Positions 1 through 8,857 are shown, counted from the stretch's first letter. The stretch is DNA of 64,000 nucleotides from Sphingomonas sp. GC_Shp_5 (GCF_026540855.1 NZ_JALNUP010000001.1:310001-374000), one strand, 5' to 3'. Notes: generated from the letters alone by a model not told the origin. Program-made: numbers and translations.

Positions 1-250
1 CCGGGAAGCCGCTGGGATGAAGCGCGGCGATCAGCCGATATTCGCGATCGACCGCATGAGCGCTCGGCAGCAGCGCGCCGAACGGCTTGCGGCGCAGGAC
101 ATAGGCGCCGCCGGGGGTGTCGAGCCGATAGGTGGGGTTGGACTGGCCACCGGGGAATTTGGCGTAGCTGAGCGGGCCGGCGAAGCCGGGAATGTGGGCT
201 TCGAGCCAGGGGACGAGCTTGGTCGTGTCCAGCTCTTGGGTGGAGGTCAT
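1..250 (-). CDS. Phosphotransferase family protein (aminoglycoside phosphotransferase/kinase-like), N-terminal part
   Basis: Only the first 83 codons are present; the gene runs off the left edge of the window. The visible N-terminus has the nucleotide-binding start of the APH/choline-kinase fold: a glycine-rich stretch KFPGGQSNPTYRL followed by YVLRRKPFG, which carries the presumed ATP-contacting lysine or arginine. Proteins of this type paired with an acyl-CoA dehydrogenase resemble the two halves of ACAD10/ACAD11 and the LvaA/LvaC pair of 4-hydroxyacid catabolism. By inference it may phosphorylate a hydroxyacyl-CoA for its neighbour. It lies 66 bp downstream of the acyl-CoA dehydrogenase on the same strand, so the two are probably co-transcribed. 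The substrate is unknown. Confidence 0.8.
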   Translation of the reverse strand, partial: MTSTQELDTTKLVPWLEAHIPGFAGPLSYAKFPGGQSNPTYRLDTPGGAYVLRRKPFGALLPSAHAVDREYRLIAALHPSGFP

Positions 251-270
251 GGGATCATCGCCGGAATTTA

Positions 271-290
271 AGCTTTCGCTGGGATGACGG
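271..290. repeat. Half copy of a dispersed GTCA(T/C)CCCAGC palindromic repeat
   Basis: The 20 bases here match 3065-3084 at 18 of 20 positions. The element lies in the 66-bp gap between the acyl-CoA dehydrogenase and the downstream phosphotransferase gene, so it may sit inside a transcribed leader. Related copies are at 3001-3084, 27419-27444, 34645-34673, 37672-37695 and near 41465. Confidence 0.6.
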
Positions 291-316
291 AATGGTAGCG
301 GTGGGGTGGCGCGGGC

Positions 317-1552
317 TCATGCGTGGCGGCCGAGCTCTGCGCGGGCGATGGCGCGGTTGTGGACCTCGTCGGGGCCATCCGCGAAGCGCAGGGTGCGCAT
401 CGCCGCCCAATCATGGGCGAGCGGGAAATCGGCGGAGACGCCGGCGCCACCATGCGCCTGGATGGCATCGTCGAGAATCTTGAGCGTCATGGTCGGCGCC
501 TGGACCTTGATCATCGCAATCTCGAGCTGCGCCGATTTGTTGCCGGCACGATCCATCATGTCGGCGGCCTTGAGGCAGAGCAGCCGGGTCATCTCGATGT
601 CGATGCGCGCGCGCGCCAGCCGCTCCTCCCACACCGAATGATCGGCGATGCGCTTGCCGAACGCGACCCGCGCCTGCAGCCGCCGCGCCATCGCCGCGAT
701 CGCCTCCTCGGCGACACCGATGGTGCGCATGCAATGGTGGATGCGGCCCGGGCCGAGCCGCCCTTGCGCGATCTCGAACCCCCTGCCCTCGCCGAGCAGC
801 ATGTTGGCGGCGGGGACGCGGACCGCGTCGAGCACCACCTCGCCGTGGCCGTGCGGCGCGTGATCATAGCCATAGACCGACAGCATCCGCTCGATCCTCA
901 CCCCCGGCGCGTCGAGCGGGACCAGGATCATGCTCTGCTGGGCGTGGCGACTGGCAGCAGGATCAGTCTTGCCCATCACGATCGCGATGCGGCAGCGTGG
1001 GTCGCCGACCCCGCTCGACCACCATTTGCGCCCGGTGATGACGTAATCGTCACCGTCGCGGGTGATCCGTGTCTCGATATTGGTCGCATCGGACGATGCC
1101 ACCGCCGGCTCGGTCATCAGGAAGGCGGAGCGGATCTCGCCATCCATCAACGGTTGCAGCCAGCGGTCCTTCTGCGCGCGCGTACCGTAACGATGAAGAA
1201 CCTCCATGTTGCCGGTATCTGGCGCCGAGCAGTTGAAGCATTCCGATGCCCAGCCGACCCGCCCCATCTCCTCGGCGCAGAGCGCATATTCGAGGTTGCT
1301 GAGCTGGGTGCCCGCGAAGGCGAAGCTGTCATCGACCGGCGCCGGCCCGGCGTGCGGCGGCATGAACAGGTTCCACAGTCCCTGCGCCCTGGCGAGCGCC
1401 TTCACCTCCTCGATCACCGGAATCACTTTCCAGCGCTCGCCCTCCTTCGCCTGGCGATCATGCTCGGCCTGGCGCGGACGGATGTGCTGGTCGATGAAGC
1501 CGCGGACCGAATCGCGCAGCGCGGCCTCGCGTTCGCCCAGCGTGAAGTCCAT
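317..1552 (-). CDS. Acyl-CoA dehydrogenase family protein
   Basis: This 411-residue flavoprotein has the full acyl-CoA dehydrogenase layout: an N-terminal helical domain, the middle beta-domain signature [12 protein letters not shown] around residue 150, and a C-terminal helical domain ending in the [13 protein letters not shown] segment typical of this subgroup. It should introduce an alpha,beta double bond or act on a phosphorylated hydroxyacyl-CoA, passing electrons through FAD to ETF. The start MDFTLGE was chosen because it begins the conserved domain; the in-frame extension upstream is low-complexity and unconserved in appearance. The phosphotransferase downstream suggests an ACAD10/11-like pathway. 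The divergent TetR gene and palindrome at 1671-1697 suggest ligand-controlled expression. Confidence 0.9.
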   Translation of the reverse strand: MDFTLGEREAALRDSVRGFIDQHIRPRQAEHDRQAKEGERWKVIPVIEEVKALARAQGLWNLFMPPHAGPAPVDDSFAFAGTQLSNLEYALCAEEMGRVGWASECFNCSAPDTGNMEVLHRYGTRAQKDRWLQPLMDGEIRSAFLMTEPAVASSDATNIETRITRDGDDYVITGRKWWSSGVGDPRCRIAIVMGKTDPAASRHAQQSMILVPLDAPGVRIERMLSVYGYDHAPHGHGEVVLDAVRVPAANMLLGEGRGFEIAQGRLGPGRIHHCMRTIGVAEEAIAAMARRLQARVAFGKRIADHSVWEERLARARIDIEMTRLLCLKAADMMDRAGNKSAQLEIAMIKVQAPTMTLKILDDAIQAHGGAGVSADFPLAHDWAAMRTLRFADGPDEVHNRAIARAELGRHA

Positions 1553-1670
1553 GACCGCTCTCCTGCCCGTATCGTTGCCGCGATCTAGACCGTACCGCAT
1601 CTTCGGTAAAGCACCGCGCGCGGTCGCTATGCCACGCCGTTCAGCAGATGGTTGAGCGGCACGGCACGGC

Positions 1671-1697
1671 ATTCGAAAAAACACTGTTTGTTCGAAT
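1671..1697. promoter_or_regulatory. 27-bp palindrome, probable TetR operator
   Basis: Outer arms ATTCGAA and TTCGAAT are a perfect inverted repeat, and the inner arms AAACA and TGTTT extend the symmetry, leaving only the central base and one symmetric pair unmatched. It ends 22 bp before the start of the double-TetR gene and lies 118 bp upstream of the divergent acyl-CoA dehydrogenase start. A palindrome of this size in a divergent intergenic region next to a tetR gene is the classic position for autoregulation and for control of the divergent operon. Binding by this protein is inferred. Confidence 0.7.
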
Positions 1698-1719
1698 AGT
1701 CGGTTGGTAAGGTGGCCGG

Positions 1720-2985
1720 ATGCAGGAAGACGGCACGGCGGAACCCGACGGCGAACCCAACAGCGAGCCCACCAGCGAACAGGGCACCAAGCGGTTTCGG
1801 GCGAAACGCGATGCGATCCTCGCCGCGGCGGCGGAGGCGATCAACGAACAAAGCGCCAAGGGCATGACCTTTGCCGACGTGGCGCGGCGCGTGGGGCTCA
1901 ACACCACCAGCGTCACTTACTATTTCAAGCGCAAGGAGGATCTTGCCGCGGCGGCGTTCGAGCACACGCTCGACTATCTGCTGGTGATGCTCGACACCGC
2001 GCTGGAAGAGCCGACGCCGCAACAGCGGGTGCGGCGCTATCTCGCGCTCAACATGGCGCGGCTCGAGCGCGTGCAGCGTGGCGAGGAGCGGCCGATGGCG
2101 GTGCTCGCCGATCTGCGCGCCACCGAGGAGCCGATCCTAGGCCGGCTGATGGCGGGGTGGCGCGAGGTGTTCCGGCGCACGAGAAGCCTGTGGGGAACCC
2201 CCAAGGGCCGTGCCCAGACCGATTTGTTCGGCGCGCGCGCGCATGTGCTGCTCGAGAACACCTTCTGGCTGCCGGCGTGGCTCGATCGCTACGAGCCCGA
2301 TCAATATGCGCGGGTGGAAGTGCGGCTGATGGACGTGTTCGCGCATGGCATTGCCGGTGCCGATGCGCGCTGGTCGCCGACGATGCTCGACCTGTCGCAT
2401 GGCGAGGCCGAGCCGGGCCGCGCCCAGTTCCTGCTCGCGGCGACGCGGCTGATCAACGAGATGGGCTATCGCGGCGCCTCGGTGCAGCGCATCGCCGCCG
2501 AGCTCAACGTCACCAAGGGCAGCTTCTACCACCATCTCGACGCCAAGGACGATCTCGTCACCGCCTGCTACCAGCGCAGCTTCGACACGATCAACCAGGC
2601 GCAGGAACTCGCCGACACCGCTGGCGGCAGCTATTGGCACCGATTGTCGAGCACGATCGCGACGCTGCTCGACGTCCAGTTCGCCGAGCGCGCGCCGCTG
2701 CTGCGGACGACCGCGCTAAGCGGGCTGCCGGCCGCGGAGCGCAGCGCGATGGTGGACCGCTCGAACCGCATCGCGCGGCGCTATGCGGGAACGATCATGG
2801 ACGGCATCGCCGAAGGATCGCTGCGCGCGGTGGACGCGCTGATCGCGGCACAGACGCTGATGGCGCTGCAGAATGCGGCGTTCGACATGCGCAAATGGGC
2901 CTCGACCATGCCGCGCGAGCGGGCGATCGGCATGTATGCCTCGACGCTGCTGTTCGGGTTGTTCGACGATCGGGTGGCGGGGTAG
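1720..2985 (+). CDS. Tandem double-TetR transcriptional regulator
   Basis: The 421-residue protein contains two complete TetR-like units in one chain. The first helix-turn-helix lies at about residues 24-75 ([12 protein letters not shown] followed by [13 protein letters not shown]). The second lies at about 230-285 ([27 protein letters not shown]). Each is followed by its own helical ligand-type domain. Usual TetR regulators are near 200 residues, so this is a head-to-tail fusion that could act as a pseudo-dimer. The start ATG has an AAGGTGG ribosome-binding site. It is divergent from the acyl-CoA dehydrogenase operon, and a GST and a thioesterase follow on the same strand. It probably represses the acyl-CoA genes and itself; the ligand, perhaps an acyl-CoA, is unknown. 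Confidence 0.85.
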   Translation: MQEDGTAEPDGEPNSEPTSEQGTKRFRAKRDAILAAAAEAINEQSAKGMTFADVARRVGLNTTSVTYYFKRKEDLAAAAFEHTLDYLLVMLDTALEEPTPQQRVRRYLALNMARLERVQRGEERPMAVLADLRATEEPILGRLMAGWREVFRRTRSLWGTPKGRAQTDLFGARAHVLLENTFWLPAWLDRYEPDQYARVEVRLMDVFAHGIAGADARWSPTMLDLSHGEAEPGRAQFLLAATRLINEMGYRGASVQRIAAELNVTKGSFYHHLDAKDDLVTACYQRSFDTINQAQELADTAGGSYWHRLSSTIATLLDVQFAERAPLLRTTALSGLPAAERSAMVDRSNRIARRYAGTIMDGIAEGSLRAVDALIAAQTLMALQNAAFDMRKWASTMPRERAIGMYASTLLFGLFDDRVAG

Positions 2986-3000
2986 GACTTGGCGTTTCGA

Positions 3001-3084
3001 CCGTTACCCCAGCGGAAGCTGGGATCTCAAGCGGCTTCTGACCCGCGCCATCGCTTGAGACCCCAGCTTTTGCTGGGGTGACGG
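3001..3084. repeat. Large inverted repeat (REP/BIME-like), possible terminator of the tetR gene
   Basis: Two 33-bp arms (3001-3033 and 3052-3084) are inverted copies of each other with four mismatches. Each arm also contains its own small CCCAGC/GCTGGG palindrome. The element fills most of the gap between the double-TetR gene and the GST gene. This is the most complete copy of a repeat family also seen at 271-290, 27419-27444, 34645-34673 and 37672-37695. As RNA it would form a strong hairpin. Confidence 0.75.
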
Positions 3085-3150
3085 CTTTGTTCGGTTGGCG
3101 CGGCGGTGACCGCGCCCCATCTGGAGCGGGTCACGGCAAAGGACTTCTTG

Positions 3151-3840
3151 ATGATCGACCTGCATTACTGGCCTACCCCCAACGGCCACAAGATCACGCT
3201 GATGCTCGAGGAGACCGGGCTCGATTACCGGATCTTCCCCGTCAACATCGGCAAGGGCGAGCAGTTCGCACCCGACTTCCTGCGCATCGCACCCAACAAC
3301 CGCATGCCCGCGATCGTCGATCATGCGCCAGCCGATGGTGGCACGCCGGTGTCGGTGTTCGAATCGGGGGCGATCCTGCTCTATCTCGCCGAGAAGACCG
3401 GGCGGTTCGGCGGCGACGGCCTGCGCGAGCGGGTCGAGATCACTCAATGGCTGATGTGGCAGATGGGCGGGCTCGGCCCGATGCTCGGCCAGAACCATCA
3501 TTTCAGCCGCTATGCGCCCGAAAAGCTGCCTTATGCGATCGAGCGCTACGTCAAGGAAACCAACCGCCTCTATGGCGTGCTCGACCGGCGGCTGGCGGAC
3601 CACGACTTCGTTGCCGGCGACTATTCGATCGCGGACATGGCGGCCTATCCGTGGATCGTGCCCCATGAGGCGCAGGGGCAGCGGCTGGAAGACTTCCCCA
3701 ACCTCGCCCGCTGGTTCGCCGCGATCGCCGCGCGGCCGGCGACGGTGGCGGCTTATGCCAAGGGCGAGGCGGTCAGCGCCGGTACCCAACCGATGACCGA
3801 CGAGGCGAAGAAGGTGCTGTTCGGCCAGACCGCGCGCTGA
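3151..3840 (+). CDS. Glutathione S-transferase, YfcG/YghU-like
   Basis: The 229-residue protein begins MIDLHYWPTPNGHKITLMLEE, the hallmark of Nu-class GSTs such as YfcG, where the Thr and Asn of TPNG bind glutathione in place of a catalytic Tyr or Ser. The thioredoxin-like domain contains the cis-proline region NNRMPAIVD and the glutathione-binding ESGAIL. An all-helical C-terminal domain with SIADMAAYPW follows. The start at 3151 is preceded by AAAGGA; an upstream in-frame GTG adds an unlikely 15-residue tail. It is probably a disulfide-bond oxidoreductase or detoxifying GST in the cytoplasm. The gene is 25 bp upstream of the thioesterase, so they may be co-transcribed. Confidence 0.88.
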   Translation: MIDLHYWPTPNGHKITLMLEETGLDYRIFPVNIGKGEQFAPDFLRIAPNNRMPAIVDHAPADGGTPVSVFESGAILLYLAEKTGRFGGDGLRERVEITQWLMWQMGGLGPMLGQNHHFSRYAPEKLPYAIERYVKETNRLYGVLDRRLADHDFVAGDYSIADMAAYPWIVPHEAQGQRLEDFPNLARWFAAIAARPATVAAYAKGEAVSAGTQPMTDEAKKVLFGQTAR

Positions 3841-3865
3841 TCCGTCGCAATCAGGGGACCGAGCC

Positions 3866-4642
3866 GTGACCGACCTGCCCGCCACCATCGCGTTGCTCGA
3901 ACGGCAGGACGACGGGTGGCGTGGCGAGATCCCCGCCAACTGGCTGCAGGGGCGCACCGCGTTGGGCGGCCTGTCGTCGGCGCTGGCGCTGCACGCGGCG
4001 CAGCAGGCGGAGGCGGACCTGCCGCCGCTGCGCTCGGCGCTGGTGGCGTTCATCGGTCCGTTGTCGGGCGCGGTGACGGTCCGCGCGACGCGGCTGCGGC
4101 GCGGGCGCAACGCCGCCTTCGTGCAGGCAGATGTGTCGAGTGAGGCCGGCCTCGGCCTACGCGCGACCTTCGTGTTCATGGCGCCGATCGCCTCGACGCT
4201 CGACCACCGCGGCGGCGAAGCGCCCACGGTGGCGGCGCCCCGGCCGGGCGATCCGATCAGCCGCGGGCGGCCGGAGATCGCCTTTACCGGCAATTTCGCC
4301 ATGCTCGATGCGCCGGCGGAACTCGCCGGGCCGGCCGAATGGCTGCGCTGGGTGCGGCTGGAGGGACGTGCGGGGCTCGACCCGATGGTGGAACTGATCG
4401 CGGTGGCCGATGCGCTGCCGCCGGCGGCGCTCAAGCTGCTCGGGCGGTTCGCGCCGCTGAGCTCGATGACCTGGCAGCTCAACCTGCTGACCGCGCAGCC
4501 GCGCACCACCGATGGCTGGTGGCTGCTCGGCGCGCGCACCGATCATGCCCGCGACGGCAACTCGAGCCAGCGGATGACGATCTGGAACGCCGATGGCGTC
4601 GCGGTCGCCGAACAGATGCAAAGCGTCGCGCTGTTCGGCTGA
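3866..4642 (+). CDS. Acyl-CoA thioesterase family protein (double hot-dog)
   Basis: The 258-residue sequence resembles the TesB-like acyl-CoA thioesterases annotated as 4HBT_3. The N-terminal half includes GRTALGGLSSALAL, the substrate-tunnel helix, and RATRLRRGRNAAFVQADV, the following strand. The C-terminal hot-dog includes DGWWLLGARTDHA and ends in a strand preceding QMQSVALFG. It should hydrolyse an acyl-CoA to free acid and CoA. The start is a GTG preceded by AGGGGA. It closes the acyl-CoA catabolic block that begins at the left edge, and its chain-length preference cannot be read from the sequence. Confidence 0.8.
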   Translation: MTDLPATIALLERQDDGWRGEIPANWLQGRTALGGLSSALALHAAQQAEADLPPLRSALVAFIGPLSGAVTVRATRLRRGRNAAFVQADVSSEAGLGLRATFVFMAPIASTLDHRGGEAPTVAAPRPGDPISRGRPEIAFTGNFAMLDAPAELAGPAEWLRWVRLEGRAGLDPMVELIAVADALPPAALKLLGRFAPLSSMTWQLNLLTAQPRTTDGWWLLGARTDHARDGNSSQRMTIWNADGVAVAEQMQSVALFG

Positions 4643-4663
4643 TGGCCGGCCGATGGTGCCGGC

Positions 4664-4683
4664 GCGACAGGTTGCGACAGTTT
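4664..4683 (+). promoter_or_regulatory. Phased direct repeat, candidate OmpR-family response regulator site
   Basis: The heptamer GCGACAG occurs twice with an exact 10-bp period (4664 and 4674), each followed by a T-rich triplet. One-turn-spaced direct repeats are how OmpR/PhoB-type regulators bind as tandem dimers. The site lies 95 bp before the EF-hand gene, the first gene of a block that also encodes an OmpR-type regulator and its kinase, so autoregulation is plausible. No clear -10 box was identified. Confidence 0.45.
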
Positions 4684-4778
4684 CGCCGCGCGCCCGACAC
4701 ATGGATGCGACATGGCGCCGGCATAAGCCTCAGCATCGGGCAGCGGAGGGGCCGCGCCTGTTCGGAGACGTACACGTG

Positions 4779-5306
4779 ATGCGCAAGACCATTCTCACCC
4801 TCGCGCTCGCCGTCGGCGGGTTGGCGGCGGCAGCGGGCAACGCCCAATCGAGCGACACCGGGCCCGACGCGGTGCGGCCGCCGCGCGGCGGACCGATGAT
4901 GCGGGCCGATGCCAATGGCGACGGGGTGATCACCCACGCCGAGGCGATCGCCGACGCCGAGGCGCGGTTCGCGGCGATGGATAGCAACAAGGATGGCCGG
5001 ATCACGCCGGACGAACGCCAGGCGGCGCGCGAGGCGATGCGCGCGCACTTTCGCGAGCGCGCCGGCGCCGATGGCGACGCGCCGCCCCCGCCGCCGCGCG
5101 GGATGGGATCAGGCGACCGCGACGGCGACCGCGAGATCACCCGTGCCGACTATATCAAGCGCGCCGCCGAGCGGTTCGACCGAATGGACGCCAACCACGA
5201 CGGCAGGCTCGATTCGGGCGAGCTCGCGCGGATGCGGCCGATGCGCGGGCCGCGTGGCGGTGGCGACATGCCGCCGCCGCCCCCGGCACCCGCCGACGCG
5301 GGCTAA
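4779..5306 (+). CDS. Secreted EF-hand calcium-binding protein
   Basis: This 175-residue protein begins with a signal peptide (MRKTILTLALAVGGLAAAAG, cleavage near NAQS). It has four EF-hand-like loops at about residues 44 (DANGDGVITHAE), 68 (DSNKDGRITPDE), 113 (DRDGDREITRAD) and 137 (DANHDGRLDSGE). The third loop lacks the usual glycine at position 6 and may bind poorly. Proline-rich linkers separate the pairs and end the protein. It should be a periplasmic or exported Ca2+ binder, acting as a sensor, buffer or inhibitor. It precedes a two-component system on the same strand, 79 bp away, suggesting that the kinase and the EF-hand protein belong to one signalling unit. Confidence 0.85.
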   Translation: MRKTILTLALAVGGLAAAAGNAQSSDTGPDAVRPPRGGPMMRADANGDGVITHAEAIADAEARFAAMDSNKDGRITPDERQAAREAMRAHFRERAGADGDAPPPPPRGMGSGDRDGDREITRADYIKRAAERFDRMDANHDGRLDSGELARMRPMRGPRGGGDMPPPPPAPADAG

Positions 5307-5313
5307 GCGAAAC

Positions 5314-5340
5314 GCGCCGGGCGGATGACCTGCCCGGCGC
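5314..5340 (+). terminator. GC-rich hairpin after the EF-hand gene
   Basis: A perfect 9-bp stem GCGCCGGGC/GCCCGGCGC encloses a 9-nt loop directly after the EF-hand stop codon. There is no T-run, so it may be a partial terminator or an mRNA-stabilising hairpin that sets different levels for the EF-hand gene and the downstream regulator. Confidence 0.5.
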
Positions 5341-5385
5341 CTCGTTGACGCGCGCGCCAAGATCCGCTGGGCAGGAGGCCATGCC

Positions 5386-6123
5386 ATGCTACACCCGCAC
5401 GCCATGGGAGACATGCCGCACCTGTTGCTCGTCGACGACGAGCGCTCGATCCGCGAACCGCTCGCGCACTATCTCACCAAACAGGGGTTTCGCGTCACCC
5501 AGGCGGGTGATGCCGAGAGCGCGCGGACCAGGATGGCGGCCTATGCGATCGATCTCGTCATCCTCGACGTGATGATGCCGGGCGAGGACGGCCTCAGCCT
5601 GTGCCGCCACATCGCCGAGACCAGCGACACGCCGGTGATCCTGCTGACGGCACGCGCCGAGGAGACCGACCGGATCGTCGGGCTCGAGATGGGCGCCGAC
5701 GATTACGTGGTGAAGCCGTTTTCGCCGCGTGAGCTCGCCGCCAGGGTCAAGGTGGTGCTGCGGCGGCTGACCGCGGGCGGCGCGCGCCAGCATGCGCCCG
5801 AGAGCGGCTCCTATGCCTTTGCCGGCTGGGTGCTGCGCACCGGCGAGCGCGCGCTGGTCGATCGCGACGGGGTGTCGGTGCCGCTGTCGACCGGCGAATA
5901 TAATCTGCTGCTCGCGCTGGTGACGCGGCCGCGCCAAGTGCTGACCCGCGACCAGTTGCTCGATCTCACCCAGGGCCGCGAAGCGGCGGCGTTCGACCGC
6001 GCGATCGACAATCAGGTGAGCCGGCTGCGGCGCAAGATCGAGGGCGACGCCAAGACGCCGGAGATCATCAAGACGGTGTGGGGCGGCGGCTATACGCTGG
6101 CGGCCGAGGTGACGCGGCTGTGA
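5386..6123 (+). CDS. OmpR-family two-component response regulator
   Basis: The 245-residue protein has an N-terminal receiver domain with the acidic pocket VDDE (residues 17-20), phospho-acceptor Asp61 in LVILDVMMPGEDG, the switch threonine in LLTARAE and the conserved lysine in YVVKPFSP. A C-terminal winged-helix domain with LSTGEYNLLLALV and the recognition helix region RAIDNQVSRLRRKIE follows. It should be a DNA-binding activator or repressor phosphorylated by the adjacent kinase. The start at 5386 has AGGAGG at 7-nt spacing. The kinase gene begins 7 bp after its stop. The phased repeat at 4664-4683 is a candidate target. Confidence 0.92.
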   Translation: MLHPHAMGDMPHLLLVDDERSIREPLAHYLTKQGFRVTQAGDAESARTRMAAYAIDLVILDVMMPGEDGLSLCRHIAETSDTPVILLTARAEETDRIVGLEMGADDYVVKPFSPRELAARVKVVLRRLTAGGARQHAPESGSYAFAGWVLRTGERALVDRDGVSVPLSTGEYNLLLALVTRPRQVLTRDQLLDLTQGREAAAFDRAIDNQVSRLRRKIEGDAKTPEIIKTVWGGGYTLAAEVTRL

Positions 6124-6130
6124 GGCGGCC

Positions 6131-7474
6131 GTGAACGCGCTTCGCCAGCGGCTGCGGCCGCGCAGCCTCGCCGCGCAGATCGCGCTGCTGGTCGCGATCG
6201 CGCTGTTCGTCGCCCAGGGCATCAACTTCGCGCTGCTGCTGCGCGAACGGCGTTCGCTGCGGCTCGAGCAGGTCACCGGGCCGGTGGTGGCGCGGCTGAT
6301 CGATGCGAGCGACCCCGATCCGCGCGACGATCGCCGCGGGCGGGTGCGGCGCGTCGCCACCAACCCGATCGATCCGCGCAGCCCGCGGGTGCCGGTGGTG
6401 GAGCGCGCGCTCGACGAGGCGCTGACCGAGGCGGGGATCGCCCATGGCGCGATCGTCACCGGGTTGCGGCCGCTGTCGCGCGACGACCACAGCGTGCGCC
6501 GGCTGCCGCCGCGACGGGTGGAGCGGTTCATCCGCAGCGGCGCGCAGCTGCAGATCGCGGTCGCGCAACCCGGCCATGGCTGGCTGGTGCTCAACTCGCT
6601 GTGGCTGCGCGACGACAGCGACCTGGTCTGGCGGCTGATCGGGCAGACGGTGATCCTCTACGTGGTGGTGCTGGCACCGCTGCTGCTTGCCGGGCGGCGG
6701 CTGTCGCGGCCGCTGAGCGCGCTGACCCAGGCGGCGGAGCGGTTCGGGCCGAGCGACAGCAGCGAGCCCCTGCCCGCGCGCGGACCCGACGACGTCGCGC
6801 AGCTGATCGCGGCGTTCAACGCGCTGCGGCTGCGGGTGACGGCGATGCTCGACGAGAAGGACCGGATGCTTGGCGCGATCGGCCACGACCTGCGCACCCC
6901 GCTCGCGGCGCTGCGGGTGCGGATCGAATCGGTCGAGGACGATACCGACCGCGCGCGGATGGTGGAGACGATCGCCGAGATGAACCGGACGCTCGACGAC
7001 ATCCTCTCGCTCGCGCGGCTCGGCCGCCCGAGCGAGGCGATCACCGAGGTGGATTGCGCGGCGCTGGTCGACGCGGTGGTGGAGGATTTCCGCGACCTCG
7101 GCCAACCGGTGAGCTTCGTCGAGGCCGAGCGCCTGCGGATGCGGATGCGGCCGTCGCTGATGCGACGGGCGCTCCGCAATCTGATCGAGAATGCGGTGAA
7201 ATATGCCGGTGCCGCCGAAGTCTCGCTCGAGCCCGGACCGCAGCAGGTCGCGATCACCGTCGCCGACCGCGGGCCGGGCATTCCCGAAGAGCGGCTGGGC
7301 GACGTGTTCGAGGCGTTCACCCGGCTCGAGACCTCGCGCAACCGCGACACCGGCGGGATCGGCCTCGGCCTCGCGCTGGCACGGACGATCGTGCGCGAGG
7401 CGGGCGGCGACATCAGCCTTGCCAACCGTGCCGGCGGCGGGCTGGCGGCGACGATCACCCTGCCCCGCCGCTAG
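6131..7474 (+). CDS. Membrane sensor histidine kinase
   Basis: The 447-residue kinase starts with GTG. Transmembrane segments at about 14-36 and 168-187 bracket a periplasmic domain of about 130 residues rich in Arg and Asp. A HAMP-like linker (RRLSRPLSALTQAAERF) follows, then the dimerisation domain with phospho-accepting His252 in AIGHDLRTPLAAL. The ATPase domain has the N box NLIENAVKYA, the G1 box DRGPGIPEE and the G2 box GGIGLGLALA. It is the partner of the preceding response regulator. The strongly charged sensor domain and the upstream EF-hand protein raise the possibility of sensing divalent cations or cationic compounds; this is inference. Confidence 0.92.
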   Translation: MNALRQRLRPRSLAAQIALLVAIALFVAQGINFALLLRERRSLRLEQVTGPVVARLIDASDPDPRDDRRGRVRRVATNPIDPRSPRVPVVERALDEALTEAGIAHGAIVTGLRPLSRDDHSVRRLPPRRVERFIRSGAQLQIAVAQPGHGWLVLNSLWLRDDSDLVWRLIGQTVILYVVVLAPLLLAGRRLSRPLSALTQAAERFGPSDSSEPLPARGPDDVAQLIAAFNALRLRVTAMLDEKDRMLGAIGHDLRTPLAALRVRIESVEDDTDRARMVETIAEMNRTLDDILSLARLGRPSEAITEVDCAALVDAVVEDFRDLGQPVSFVEAERLRMRMRPSLMRRALRNLIENAVKYAGAAEVSLEPGPQQVAITVADRGPGIPEERLGDVFEAFTRLETSRNRDTGGIGLGLALARTIVREAGGDISLANRAGGGLAATITLPRR

Positions 7475-7494
7475 CCGGCGAACGCCCTCGGGCG

Positions 7495-8796
7495 TCAGTC
7501 CTCGCTGATCTGGCTGTGCGTCCTGGTGTCGCGCATGCGCAGATAGACGATCAGCGACACGCCGATCATCGCGGTGACGTACCAATAGAAGCCGCGCTCC
7601 ATGCCGGCGTTCTTGAGCCACAGCGCGACATATTCCGCCGTGCCGCCGAAGAGGGTATTGGCGAGCGCATAAGGCAGCGCGACGCCGAGCGTGCGGATGT
7701 GGGCGGGAAACAGCTCGGCCTTCACCACCGCGTTGATCGACGTATAGCCGGTGACGATCACCAGCGCGCCCAGCACCAGGGCCCAGGCGAGCACCGGGCT
7801 GGTGACGTGCTCCAGCGACAGGAAGATCGGCACGGTGCAGATCAGCCCAAGCACGCCGAAGCCGACCATCAGCGGCTTGCGCCCGATCCGATCCGACAAC
7901 GCCCCCGCCGCCGGCTGCAGCGCCGCGTAGAGCGCGAGCGCGGCGGTCATGATCCAGCTCGCCGTCTCACGGCTGAAGCCGCTGGTGTTGACCAGGAACT
8001 TCTGCATGTAGGTGGTATAGGCATAGAAGGCGAGCGTGCCGCCGGCGGTGAGTAGCAGCACCGTGAACGCTTCGCGCGGGTGATCGCGGAACAGGATCCA
8101 GCCGCTCGACCTGGGCTTGCCGTCACCGCTCACGTTCTTGAACGATTCGGTCTCGAGCAACCCGCGGCGGATGCGGAACACGACGATCGCGAGCAGCCCA
8201 CCGATGGCGAACGGGATCCGCCAGCCCCAATGTTCGAGCTGCGCCTCGCTGAGCGTGTTCTGGAGGATCAGCAGCACGCAGAGCGCGGTCAGCTGGCCGC
8301 CGACCAGCGTGACATATTGGAAGGACGAGAAGAAGCCGCGGCGGTTCTTGCCCGCCATTTCGCTGAGATAAACCGCCGAGGCGCCATATTCGCCGCCAAC
8401 GCTGAGGCCCTGGAGCAGGCGCGCGAGGACCAGCAGCGCCGGTGCGCCCCAGCCGATCGTCGCATAGCCTGGCGTCACCGCGATCATCAGCGCGCCGACG
8501 CACATCAGCGTCACCGACAAGGTCAGCGCCGATTTGCGGCCGTGGCGATCGGCATAGATGCCCATGATCCAGGCGCCGACCGGGCGCATCAGGAAACCGA
8601 CCGCGAAGATCGCGGCGGCGTTGAGCAATTGCGCGGTGGCGCTGCCCTTGGGAAACATCACTGGGGCAAAATAGAGCGTGAAGGCGGAGTAGACGTACCA
8701 GTCATACCATTCGACCAGATTGCCCGCCGAGCCGCCGAGGATCGAGCGGAGCCGATGCTCGGGTGGCGGTGCGCCTGCCGGTGCTGCGGTGGCCAT
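7495..8796 (-). CDS. MFS transporter, metabolite:H+ symporter family (KgtP/ProP-like)
   Basis: The 433-residue protein has 12 predicted membrane helices. Metabolite:H+ symporter signatures include GNLVEWYDWYVYSAF in TM1, the MFS loop GIYADRHGRKSAL between TM2 and TM3, RLLQGLSVGGEYGASAVYLSE in TM4 and DRIGRKPLM in the second half. This group includes alpha-ketoglutarate, citrate, proline/betaine and shikimate permeases; the substrate here is not determinable. The ATG at 8796 was chosen because it is preceded by GGGAGA. A longer in-frame start would add 19 residues with no counterpart in the family. It is convergent with the histidine kinase gene, separated by 20 bp. Confidence 0.88.
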   Translation of the reverse strand: MATAAPAGAPPPEHRLRSILGGSAGNLVEWYDWYVYSAFTLYFAPVMFPKGSATAQLLNAAAIFAVGFLMRPVGAWIMGIYADRHGRKSALTLSVTLMCVGALMIAVTPGYATIGWGAPALLVLARLLQGLSVGGEYGASAVYLSEMAGKNRRGFFSSFQYVTLVGGQLTALCVLLILQNTLSEAQLEHWGWRIPFAIGGLLAIVVFRIRRGLLETESFKNVSGDGKPRSSGWILFRDHPREAFTVLLLTAGGTLAFYAYTTYMQKFLVNTSGFSRETASWIMTAALALYAALQPAAGALSDRIGRKPLMVGFGVLGLICTVPIFLSLEHVTSPVLAWALVLGALVIVTGYTSINAVVKAELFPAHIRTLGVALPYALANTLFGGTAEYVALWLKNAGMERGFYWYVTAMIGVSLIVYLRMRDTRTHSQISED

Positions 8797-8857
8797 GATC
8801 GTCTCCCTCGGTTTGGGGGTATACCTAGAGTATGATGACCTCGGTCGAACCACCTAA

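Noticed and set aside
323..1588. A 421-codon plus-strand frame opposite the acyl-CoA dehydrogenase
   Set aside because: The opposite strand has a complete acyl-CoA dehydrogenase; this frame has no recognisable domain.
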